Below are positions 20,068 through 28,163 of a stretch of DNA of 35,582 nt, in pieces (positions within the stretch are counted from its first letter, which is position 1; every line of letters begins with the position of its first letter). The notes below the pieces were generated by a model. That model was not told the origin of the DNA. It did not search any database and was given only the letters and a program-made list of their open reading frames with translations. Origin of the DNA: Chara braunii (Eukaryota; Streptophyta; Charophyceae; Charales; Characeae); assembly GCA_003427395.1 (NCBI GenBank), contig BFEA01000070.1:1100248-1135829 (forward strand). Direction: 5' to 3'. A program made the position numbers and the translations under genes.

Positions 20068-20755
20068 TTCAGAACTATGAACCTACAGTTCTCTACGATA
20101 GATCCGGGGAGAGGCAAATACCGACACTTTTTTTCTTTTTTCTCTGGAGGATGGCACCGACTTATTTGTGGGAAGCAGCACTTGCTGGGAAACGGGTCCA
20201 GCGTCCCATAGCCGATATTTTAACCAGAGAGAAAGACAGCAACACAGAATTCAATCCCTAATCCACTTGGCCACCATTCCAACATATTCCAACCCCTCTC
20301 CCCCTCTGACAGCACCCCACACATGTGATGCATCCATTCACAATAATCTTTGGCCCTATCAAGGGCCTCCTTTGCCCCTTGATGCATCCAGCCTCCACTT
20401 CCCCTTTTCCTTCCCTAACTGGGTCCCGCCACCCAGCCGCCGAAAACCATGGACTCGTTCTCGCTCCTTCCTCATTTTCAGAACTATAAACCAACAAACC
20501 TCTACGATAAATCCCGAAGGAGTCATACAACACCACGTGCATAGAGGTCGACCCCTATTCCACTTGGCCACCCCTCTCCTGCTATCACAGCACCCCACCC
20601 CTGTGACGCATCCATCCTCAAAAAGCTTTTCCCCTATCAAAGACCTCCTGTATCCCTCTATGCATCCGAAATACCCCCTTTCCCGTCCCTGTCTGGCTCC
20701 CACCATCCCCCTTCCTACAGCCCAAAACCATCCTACATGTTCCTTTTTTTAAGTC
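20068..20755. repeat. Tandem duplication, two diverged units of about 280 bp
   Basis: Unit 1 (20068-20450, including a SINE-like insert) and unit 2 (about 20476-20755) share, in the same order, TTCAGAACTAT.AACC, CTCTACGATA.ATCC, CCACTTGGCCACC, ACAGCACCCCAC and ATGCATCC. Removing the insert at about 20128-20232 brings the two units to similar length. Open frames across it on both strands look like composition effects. Confidence 0.7.
20128..20232 (-). mobile_element. SINE-like element, copy D, inserted in a tandem unit
   Basis: Read on the minus strand: GGGACGCTGGACCCGTTTCC, CAGCAAGTGCTGC, CCCACAAATAAG, then an A-rich tail (T run at 20128-20142 on plus). Unit 2 of the surrounding duplication lacks it, giving an empty-site comparison. 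The flanks CGACAC / CAACAC may be a degraded target duplication. Confidence 0.68.
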
Positions 20756-21214
20756 CTTTCTGAAAAAAAACACGACGACCTTTCACAGGAAAACTTGAAA
20801 CGCAACTATAACCTACATGGCATTCTTCAGAGGTCAGACACCACCAGACCAAAATGGCCGGTGGCGCAAGCCAAAACAAAAAAAAAGTCACGCTGGCGCT
20901 TCGGCACAGGGCGTACTTGATGGTCTCATTGACTAGCAGGATGTGGTGCAGTCACGATGATGAGACCGCCGCCCGCTCAAACCGTTCGGTAAACTGAGTC
21001 CCCCCAGGAGTGGTGAGACTGCACTCCCGATGCCGCCGGACCCGGCTGCCTCACGAGCAGCCACCCTTGGTTCTGCGGCACATGCGGAAGTCCTCTCTTT
21101 TCTTCTTTCGAGGATCTCACTGCCCATCCAGTTCGATTGCTGCACCACCTTGTTCAAGGATGAGTACCCATCACTTCTGTGATTCCCTGTCTGTCCGTTT
21201 GCAATTCGACTTCC
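20756..21214. other. No gene seen
   Basis: A minus-strand frame continues from the nad5 fragment through this region, but homology to nad5 ends at 21215 and the rest has no recognisable content. Confidence 0.5.
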
Positions 21215-21480
21215 CATCAGAGTAGGAGCATCATGACATCTTTCGATGTCTCGCTTAAAAGCATTGGTTGGAGCAAGAAAAGTGAGAAAAACTAGACAAA
21301 AAGAATACGAAGAAGTCAAAAATACAGAAAGACTTCCAAGCCAAAAAGCCAAATTACCACTTTGGACCTTATGGTATATTTAGTATAAGCAAGTTCTAAG
21401 ATCACATCCTTCGAACAAAATCCAGTTAAAAAAGGAAATCCAATTAAAGACATACTGCCTATTAGCATCACGACACTTTT
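21215..21480 (-). pseudogene. nad5: Nuclear mitochondrial DNA: fragment of NADH dehydrogenase subunit 5
   Basis: On the minus strand, from about 21480, the text reads [32 protein letters not shown], then after a 1-nt frame change near 21355 [33 protein letters not shown] and [10 protein letters not shown], ending at 21215. This is the conserved C-terminal half of plant and algal mitochondrial Nad5, a proton-pumping membrane subunit of complex I. Only about 88 codons are present, with a frameshift and substitutions (for example Cys where Tyr is usual in GF.SKD), and unrelated sequence on both sides, so it is a transferred relic and not a gene. The sequence directly 5' of it (21481-21620) could be mitochondrial intron or junk; I could not decide. 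Confidence 0.9.
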
Positions 21481-21622
21481 GACTTCTTCAGGGGACTCAG
21501 CATGTGAGTTCAACTTGGAGGACTTGAGCCCGTTCACACCCGAGGATTTCACTTGGTTGCCTCTCTCACCGGGACTGCATCGCGCGTAACACCTATTCAC
21601 AGGTTGTGCCCATTCACCCACG

Positions 21623-21928
21623 TACTTATCCTTCTATGCACCACCAACTTCGCCGACGGCTGATGGAGTCGCGGTGGCTGACCTTCTTGATTGTTTTGCA
21701 AAGGTCTGGCGAGTTTGCATGCAGTGGCACGATCACAGCTACGCACCGCTCCTCCCAGTCCGCGTCCCTAAACAGCAACCCACGGCGGGCATTGACCGAC
21801 GTATTGACGAGGAGCCCATGTACTTTGCCTCGCATGAGCGCGAACTCGTCAATTTCAACGCATTTGACACAGACTTCAGCATTGGGAGGCCTTGGCTTCC
21901 TAGCGTGGATCACACAGTCAGCTTTTGA
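21623..21928 (+). CDS. Hypothetical partial ORF, about 100 aa
   Basis: A plus-strand frame has protein-like composition ([35 protein letters not shown]) and ends in TGA at 21926-21928. It has no in-frame ATG near its start, no recognised domain, and competing open frames on both strands. It could be a fragment of a mobile-element protein. Confidence 0.25.
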   Translation, partial: YLSFYAPPTSPTADGVAVADLLDCFAKVWRVCMQWHDHSYAPLLPVRVPKQQPTAGIDRRIDEEPMYFASHERELVNFNAFDTDFSIGRPWLPSVDHTVSF

Positions 21929-22126
21929 CTCAGCTTCCATAGGCGGACAATAACCGTTCGCGACGCCTTCCGCTTGGAAGGCCTGAATACCTTCCCTCCT
22001 CCGCACCCTCTGATCCGGTGCCAACTTGTGCTGGCCATGATTTTTTTCAGGGTCATTTATGCTTGCGCAGGGCTGAGAAAATAGGCCTTCATCCTTGTTT
22101 CACTTGTCATGGTGACCAAATTTCCA

Positions 22127-22340
22127 CCTATGGATACGTTTTCGGATCCTCGCATGCCTTGGTTACTCTACGAGTTTGTGGACGTCCTTCGTCACAAACC
22201 TATGGATTCATTATCGGATTCTCGTGTGCATCGGTTACTCAACGAGCTTGAGCATGTTCTTGTTTCATTTCGTCGTGGTGACCGACTCTTCACCTGTGGA
22301 TCCGTTTTCGGATCTTGCAAGCCTTGGTTACTCGAGGGGA
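22127..22340 (+). repeat. Three degenerate tandem units (72- and 94-bp spacing)
   Basis: Units start at 22127, 22199 and 22293 with CCT.TGGAT.C.TT.TCGGA and share TTGGTTACTC-like ends. The first two are in frame and encode PMD.(F/L)SD.R...LL.E...VL; the third is out of frame. Confidence 0.65.
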
Positions 22341-22719
22341 TGTTGTTGTCCCTCTCCACGCGATGCCCTTTCAGTTTCACCCTCGCTATAGCTCGGTTTT
22401 TCAAGGAGGGGGGTGTGCACCATCCTAGGGGTCCTACACAGGCCCTTCAGGCCTGGCATTTTCCTTTTCGGCCCCCAGGCCGCACAGCTCCTGCGGCTGG
22501 GCGACTGAGTGGGCCACAGCCACGTTCTGCGCCTAGGTTCAGACCCTTTGCCCCATTCGCATTCTTTTTCAGCATTATTCATTTTTTTTTGCTGAGTGAG
22601 TTTGGGGCCGGGTTTTGTCTGGACTATTTTTTTATGTTTCAGATGTGTAAGTTCAGACTTTCTTTTTGTCAGAACACGCAGATGCCTGTTGGGACCAGTG
22701 GATTTCAGTTTCGGCCATT

Positions 22720-23150
22720 GTAGGCCAGATTCAGATTTGTCCGGGACTAGACCGCCCATTTGTCTGTTTGTGCCTGGCCCTGCATCAGCAGGGCTGTCTG
22801 GACGTCCGGTAGGGACCCAGGCAGGCCGTTTTTGGCCAGGATCCTAGGACCAGGACTTGGGTCTGCAATGAGGACCATCGATCGGACATCAGATCCAGCG
22901 GCCCTGATTACAGACCGAAACTGCTCAGCCAGGCCCAACGGTATATAGCTGGGCCAGTCCTCCACTTTGGGGACATTCGGGCTGGAGCCTCAGTTGGGTG
23001 TCACGCTGCTGGAGCAGCACCAGTTTGGGGAGAGCTGCGGTGGAGCAGCATTAGAGGAGTAGTGGAGCAGGCTGGGGTGGAGAGATTGCCGGGGGCCATG
23101 TCCACGAGGGAGAGAGTTACTTACCTGGGCGCCATAGCTCGCACTTCATG
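22720..23150 (+). repeat. LTR-like fragment X with TATA region (related to Y at 33900)
   Basis: Diverged but collinear with 33900-34310: shared GACCCAGGCAGG, AGGACCAG.ACTTGGG, CACAGACCGA and GGCCCA..TATA..TGGGCC. The downstream ACTTACCTGG block is also shared with the Gypsy LTR. Probably a solo or truncated LTR of a related family. Confidence 0.55.
22932..22955 (+). promoter_or_regulatory. Candidate LTR promoter: TATA box between GGCCCA and TGGGCC
   Basis: GGCCCA (22932-22937), TATATA (22942-22947), TGGGCC (22950-22955). GGCCCA/TGGGCC are the site II-type elements bound by plant TCP factors. The same arrangement is kept in fragment Y despite divergence. Confidence 0.5.
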
Positions 23151-23350
23151 CCGGTCATGAGAGCGGCCTTCAGATTCGGGAGGCATCACATTCACTGGTG
23201 ACTGGTCAGTATTTGTGGCATCATCATCAGGAGCGTGCGAGAGAGGAGAGTTTCTTCTTCTTCTTCCACTTCTTCTCTTGATTCTTCTCTGCTCCTCCAT
23301 AACCACTATTCTTCTGCTTCTTCTCCTCCTCCCTCTATCTCTTCTTCTTC

Positions 23351-23356
<6 letters not shown>

Positions 23357-23417
<61 letters not shown>
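23357..23417. repeat. (AG)n microsatellite
   Basis: Uninterrupted AG dinucleotides, about 61 bp, preceded by a CTT-rich pyrimidine tract ending TTTTTCAG. Confidence 0.97.
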
Positions 23418-23420
<3 letters not shown>

Positions 23421-23684
23421 CAGGCGGTGACTTTCTGGCCTATGTGTGCCCAGGATCTGATTCGACATTTTTGAGGTCGGACATTGGCTGGACATTTGTC
23501 GGGGAGACTATTTCTTGGACTATTATGAGTTCTACTCTTGTCTATTCTCCCCTCTGAGACTCCATCTTCGTCTCTCCTCCCTCTTCATCATCCGTGGTTT
23601 CTTCCCCATGTGTGTGCGCAAGGAGGGACATTTCTTCTGTGTATGATTCCCCTCCTTGCTGTGTGACATGTGATGATGACTGTG

Positions 23685-24961
23685 TGACCCGCCAAAAACA
23701 CTGACTGAGAACACTGCTGATTTCTGGGATTTGCTGCTGGAATGAATGCCTTGCTGAAATTCCCGCATTCTGCTGTGATTTCCATGTCTGTGTGTGTGCG
23801 TGCCTGCTGGTTTGCATGCCTGTCTGAGTGCTTGTCGGTTGAGTGTGTGTATGACCCGCAAGGTACTTGTTGGTTGAAGGGCCCCGCAGGGCCGGTACTT
23901 ACCTGTGGCCGTGACTTTGAGGGTTGCAGAGGGGGAAAACACTCATGTAGCGGGGGTAGGCCCGCAACACTTAGAACAGCGGGGAAAAACACTCAAGTAG
24001 TGGTAGGGGTGTCGGGTACTGGAGGCCGAGCAGAAGAAACAAAAAGTTGGCATTTTTAGAGGCCCAGTAGAGGAAGGATAGCGGTAGGCCGGTACCAGTC
24101 CAAGTAGCCCGGGTCTAGGGCCTGTAGGGAGGATAGCAGAGCCTGCAATGATGTTTCCCTCCGAAAGGGAGGAGGTACCGGTTGCTGGGAGGCCGCTCGG
24201 CCTAGGAAGTCACCGCCCAGGAGGCCGGTAGNCCGCTATATCTCCANGAAGAGCAAANAGCTCTTCCTCATTTGCGGTGTGCAAGGATTGGCGACATGCT
24301 GCTGGAGCGCAGCGCTGGACTGAGGCAGCGCTGCTTGGAGGTGAAGGGCCGCTGGAGCTCAGCCTGGCTATGGCGAGCAGTCCAGCTTGAGGAGGAGGAA
24401 GAAGGGGGCATGGTAGGAGAGTGGCGGGGCACTTACCTGGCTATGGAAGACACCATCTTCATCACCTTGTTGGGCGCTGCATCTGGAAGGCCCCAGTTGG
24501 GGTAGTGCGGCANNNNNNNNNNNNNNNNNNNNNNNNNNNNNNNNNNNNNNNNNNNNNNNNNNNNNNNNNNNNNNNNNNNNNNNNNNNNNNNNNNNNNNNN
24601 NNNNNNNNNNNNNNNNNNNNNNNNNNNNNNNNNNNNNNNNNNNNNNNNNNNNNNNNNNNNNNNNNNNNNNNNNNNNNNNNNNNNNNNNNNNNNNNNNNNN
24701 NNNNNNNNNNNNNNNNNNNNNNNNNNNNNNNNNNNNNNNNNNNNNNNNNNNNNNNNNNNNNNNNNNNNNNNNNNNNNNNNNNNNNNNNNNNNNNNNNNNN
24801 NNNNNNNNNNNNNNNNNNNNNNNNNNNNNNNNNNNNNNNNNNNNNNNTGGTTCATCCATTCATTGTTATTCTTATTATTGAGAGAAGAATAAGATTGGTG
24901 AAGAGAAGGAGGAGGAGGAAGGTGGAAAGAGAAGGGGGAATTATCATTGGTCTTGCTGGTG

Positions 24962-24993
<32 letters not shown>

Positions 24994-25104
24994 TACCTTT
25001 CCTTTGGTCTTTATCTCTTTGCAAGTGCTTTCATTTCTTTCGCAATTGGGTGGCGTTGTCTTTCATTGTGAATTTGCACTTGGGAAATGACCAGGATCGT
25101 AACA
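23685..25104 (+). repeat. 5' LTR of the Gypsy element (with assembly gap)
   Basis: Begins TGACCCGCCAAAAACAC, ends GGATCGTAACA. Length 1420 bp including 335 N. Boundaries are exact: flanking bases differ between the two LTRs on both sides. A candidate TATA (GCTATATC) lies at about 24235, then a hairpin matching 32645-32666. Confidence 0.95.
24513..24847. other. Assembly gap (335 N) in the 5' LTR
   Basis: The aligned interval in the 3' LTR is 32917-33205, 289 bp, and contains short tandem repeats. Any translation across the Ns is meaningless. Confidence 0.98.
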
Positions 25105-25105
25105 A

Positions 25106-25119
25106 TTGGTATCGGAGCG
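25106..25119 (+). promoter_or_regulatory. Primer binding site of the Gypsy element
   Basis: TTGGTATCGGAGCG starts two bases after the 5' LTR and matches the initiator tRNA-Met-complementary site TGGTATCAGAGC except at one position. Confidence 0.85.
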
Positions 25120-25156
25120 GACTTACTTGCTAGCGAGAGGTGTTAGCCACCCTAAA

Positions 25157-25216
25157 CCTAATTCCGAATTAGGTCAGGGCTAACCTAACTTCGGATTAGG
25201 GTTGGAAGTTAGGGTT
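25157..25216. repeat. Palindrome and second hairpin in the Gypsy leader
   Basis: CCTAATTC-C-GAATTAGG (25157-25173) has 8-bp perfect arms. Next, TAACCTAACTTC (25181-25192) can pair with GAAGTTAGGGTTA (about 25205-25217) with a bulge. Placed about 40 bp after the primer binding site, they could serve RNA dimerisation or packaging. Confidence 0.6.
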
Positions 25217-25651
25217 AAGTGGGGCAGTGAGGTATGTGGATACTGCCCCCATCTGGTTAGGTCATGTAGGGTCGACATTTGACCTAACCAGGTTAACTGA
25301 GTGAATGGATGGGGTGGCGAGACACAAAGGAGGCTGATTGGAGTAAGCGAGAGGGAGTAGAGAGTGAAAGGTACTCGCACCTGGAATCTGCACTTCAAGA
25401 AGACATTGAGTGACTTTTGGGCTTCCCCTCAAGAGGGAGACTTGATCGGAGGCTGCCATATCTGCATCGGATTGCTGCAAGTTGCTACTTTGGTCTTCAG
25501 ACATCGACGGGGGATCTGGCTTTGCAACAGGGGTGTAGGAAGGCCCTCGAAGTCATGCTAGGACACTTCGTGTAGTGGTAGCTAGGGGTCAGGAGGACTT
25601 ATGAGAGAGGGGGGTGACTCGTTATCCATCTTTGGAGGCCGGGCCTCACAG

Positions 25652-25908
25652 GTAAGTGCCGTGTGACCTGGGTATGCCCGTGGGAGGTTGCTTGGTACTT
25701 CATGGCCTGTTGGGGGTGTGCTGGGCTCTCTTCCTCTTCTCTGTGGTCTTGGTTGTGTGTGTGAGCTTGTGGATTGCTTTCTCACCTGATGGATGGATGA
25801 AAGATGTATCTGATCTAAATGACATATCTTTCTACGGTGCATTGTCTTTTCATTTCTGAACGGTTGTAGGGGCAAGTTCTTGCTGAAAGTTGTCTTTTCC
25901 CTTTTCAG
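25652..25908 (+). other. Candidate intron in the Gypsy 5' leader
   Basis: CACAG|GTAAGT (donor, GT at 25652) matches the consensus donor. TTTTCCCTTTTCAG (AG at 25907-25908) is a strong pyrimidine-rich acceptor, with CTGAA about 25 bp upstream as a possible branch site. Removing the 257 bp would shorten the leader before gag. Predicted from sequence alone. Confidence 0.4.
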
Positions 25909-26454
25909 TACGGTAGAGGCAGCTTGGGACCGACTTGGTACCCCTATCACGTTGGTCCTGGTTCGCGACCTACTTGGGACCCCTCGGGACTCAGTGGGAC
26001 CAGGCCCAACAGGACAGGACCTTTTGGGCCCAAATCTGTTGCCGCCGGTGCATTTCTCTGCTGCGCTGAACTTGGGGGACATACGGCTAGCAAGGGCATT
26101 CCTTTCAAGTGGATCTTGACTGGTCTTACCGCCTGTTATCACATACTGCCCCGCGTCTGACTCGGTGACCGTCTGCACCCCTCGAAATCTCCATTGCTGC
26201 AGTTAGCTTTCTTCGGCTGATTTATTGTGATTCATGTCCCTTGTCAGGGTAGACAAGAGGGGATCTCCAGCTAATCTGATCGGGTCCATTCTATAAATCA
26301 GTCCTCTCTTCTGTTTTATTTATTTTTATGTTATTTATTTATTCTTTTTCCGCTGCGTGCCATTCTCTGAGTTCAAATGAATTGCCGCTCCGGCTAGGAG
26401 TTCTACCTTCTTCTCTGAGTGATTTTCTGTTTGTTTCTTTCATCTGAACTATCT

Positions 26455-27171
26455 ATGTCCAGTATCGAGATGCGTGTGCAGACAGCTGAGAGAGAGAGAA
26501 GGGAAAGAGAAGGTGTTCTGTTTGAGAGTGTGAGGAGGGGCAAGAGGAGTGTTCGTCCAAACGTAAGGAGAGAGCAGACCCCTCTTGAGAGATCTACTGA
26601 CACCCCGTCCTCAGGCATGGCAAACATCACATCTGCCCAATGGCAGGCCATGCTGGACACAGCAGATGAGAGCAAGAGACCGTTCTTCCAGAAGCTTTAT
26701 GATGACGTCGTGCAGAGGGAAAGGGAGGCAGCGGCAACAGCCAGAGCCGCCAACATTGTTGATCAGGTGGCCCTCCTTCGGATCCCGGAAGCCAATGATG
26801 ACCGGTTCCAGGAGGGACTAGCTGCTGCCGTAGCAGCCTTGGTTCGACTGCGGACCTTAGAAGACCTTGAGTCCCGTGTGACAGCACTAGAGCAGCAAAA
26901 CCAAGAGTTGCAGGCTGAGCTACTCAACCTCAAACAGTCCCAACTGTCTGCCCCACGCCCTCCTAACCCTCGACCTATTGCAGTCCCAGTCTCACAACCC
27001 AACATAGTCCTCATGGCAAGGGCAAGTGGAACTATGACGAGCGCAAGATCCGGTGCCAGCTCCTCGAGCGGTAGCGCCGGCAGTTCTGCACTAGTCATAG
27101 TCCCAAAAAGGCAGGGACATCAGCCCAAAACGCCGCAGTCCTTACTGGCGTTCAGTACAGCGGTCCCATAG
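26455..27171 (+). CDS. gag: Gypsy gag, N-terminal frame
   Basis: The first ATG of the open frame is at 26455 (MSSIEMRVQTAERE); MANITSAQWQAM at 26617 is an alternative start. The product begins Arg/Glu-rich, then has an Ala-rich helical part (TARAANIVDQVALLR) and a coiled coil LESRVTALEQQNQELQAELL at about residues 142-161 of the frame, then a Pro/Ser-rich linker. It ends at TAG 27169-27171. Gag-like text continues in the -1 frame (GVQYSGPIVDKRATTL), so this is the 5' part of one structural protein. The slippery sequence C CCA AAA at 27102-27108 sits in the overlap. Either programmed -1 frameshifting or a one-base indel in an A run explains the break. Role: capsid and RNA packaging. Confidence 0.75.
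   Translation: MSSIEMRVQTAERERREREGVLFESVRRGKRSVRPNVRREQTPLERSTDTPSSGMANITSAQWQAMLDTADESKRPFFQKLYDDVVQREREAAATARAANIVDQVALLRIPEANDDRFQEGLAAAVAALVRLRTLEDLESRVTALEQQNQELQAELLNLKQSQLSAPRPPNPRPIAVPVSQPNIVLMARASGTMTSARSGASSSSGSAGSSALVIVPKRQGHQPKTPQSLLAFSTAVP
27102..27108 (+). promoter_or_regulatory. Candidate -1 frameshift heptamer CCCAAAA in gag
   Basis: Reads C CCA AAA in the gag N-terminal frame, the X XXY YYZ form. A -1 slip here enters the frame that stays open to 28163. No downstream pseudoknot was evaluated. Confidence 0.4.
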
Positions 27172-28163
27172 TGGACAAGCGTGCGACCACTCTGTCGTCC
27201 AAGTACGACGGGAAAACAGACATTACCTCTTGGATTAGTTCCATGCGGTCATACTTCGAGGTTATGAGGACACCGCAAGAGGACCGAAGTATGATCATGG
27301 GGACTAATACCGAGCTCGCCGTACGGAATCACATTGAGGTCCAAGCTGTTGCTGCAGGCTATGAACGAATAGACCTGACTGAATGGTTGAAGGTAACCCC
27401 AGTACGCACCCTTGAGGACCTTCTCCTCGCACGATACCAAGACAAGCATGCTGCGCTCAAGGCTAGGCTGAAGCTTGAGGCCCTCAAGGGTCAAACATGG
27501 AGGTCCTCCATGCAAACTTTGGAACAACACTTGACTGGTCTGTTCACTACTCCAGATGTGGGAATAACTGATGTGTCTTGTATGGATGTAGTCATGGGAG
27601 TGGCCCCGAAAGAATACCTNTCCCTGTTGGCACTCAAAGACCATACCACCTGGCGAGAGCTCATGACGGATCTAGTCAACCTAGAAGCCAAGGACCTCGC
27701 CAGGCGGAAGAAGGCGCCCGCTGCAGGTGGGAAACCACAACGCAAGCGGTTTGGAAGCAGCAACCAGCTTGCACTGCATGATCATCGGGAGGCTGAAGAT
27801 CAGTCCTATGCGGATGATCTGTCTCTAAATGATGATCTAGAGCCGGACCTCGATATGGGTTGTTCCACATCAGCCATTGAGTCTGACGTCAACGAAGATG
27901 AAAAACTGAATGCTTTTAGAAAGACTGCTTCAAACAAGGGGCTCAACCGTGGTTCGAGTAGGGGAACTGTTGTCCACCTCCCCAATAACGCAAAGATCCT
28001 TGAGAAATCGGAGGATGCATCAACCAAGCCTTGGGAAGCCCTCCGTATCAGTCAAAAGGAATGGGAAAGAAGATCTAAACTGCGCATATGCCTGCATTGT
28101 CAGAAGCCTGGGCATGTTGTGCAGGACTGTTACAGACTTCAGGAAAACAAGCAAAGGGCGTAG
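27105..28163 (+). CDS. gag: Gypsy gag, C-terminal frame: capsid and zinc knuckle
   Basis: Continues gag in the -1 frame: GPIVDKRATTLSSKYDGKTD then ITSWISSMRSYFEVM, the W..(..)YF capsid start typical of plant Gypsy Gag. A long helical capsid region follows, with a TWRELMTDLVNLEAKDLARR helix, a basic patch (KPQRKRF) and an acidic linker. The zinc knuckle C-L-H-C-Q-K-P-G-H-V-V-Q-D-C at 28089-28130 is a perfect CX2CX4HX4C. The frame ends at TAG 28161-28163. One N at 27620. The pol frame overlaps from about 28088 and is again -1 relative to this frame; GGAAAAC at 28142-28148 is a non-canonical candidate slip site. Gag binds and packages element RNA. Confidence 0.82.
   Translation, partial: KKAGTSAQNAAVLTGVQYSGPIVDKRATTLSSKYDGKTDITSWISSMRSYFEVMRTPQEDRSMIMGTNTELAVRNHIEVQAVAAGYERIDLTEWLKVTPVRTLEDLLLARYQDKHAALKARLKLEALKGQTWRSSMQTLEQHLTGLFTTPDVGITDVSCMDVVMGVAPKEYXSLLALKDHTTWRELMTDLVNLEAKDLARRKKAPAAGGKPQRKRFGSSNQLALHDHREAEDQSYADDLSLNDDLEPDLDMGCSTSAIESDVNEDEKLNAFRKTASNKGLNRGSSRGTVVHLPNNAKILEKSEDASTKPWEALRISQKEWERRSKLRICLHCQKPGHVVQDCYRLQENKQRA

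Larger units (their letters stand above)
25120..26454. other. Long leader between primer binding site and gag
   Basis: About 1.3 kb without conserved coding. Holds the palindromes, the candidate intron and short GGTACCCCT/GGGACCCCT-like repeats (about 25930-26000). A 198-codon minus-strand frame here is repeat-driven and is not annotated. Confidence 0.6.

Noticed and set aside
20168-20752. 194-codon plus-strand frame
   Set aside because: It starts inside a reversed SINE-like copy and crosses both tandem units; frames are open on both strands because of composition.
22127-22340. CRISPR-like repeat array
   Set aside because: Only three degenerate units with unequal spacing in a eukaryotic repeat context, no conserved spacers or cas genes.
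22328-22759. 143-codon minus-strand frame and its overlapping plus-strand frame
   Set aside because: No motif, both strands open, and the interval overlaps LTR-like sequence.
24431-24480. LTR segment as a U1 snRNA-derived sequence
   Set aside because: Beyond ACTTACCTGGC only scattered bases agree with U1 stem I, and no Sm site or further stems follow.
24368-25071. Long frames across the N gap
   Set aside because: They consist largely of unknown residues from the 335 Ns.
25582-26178. 198-codon minus-strand frame in the Gypsy leader
   Set aside because: It is antisense to the leader, driven by GGACC-type repeats, and has no recognisable domain.
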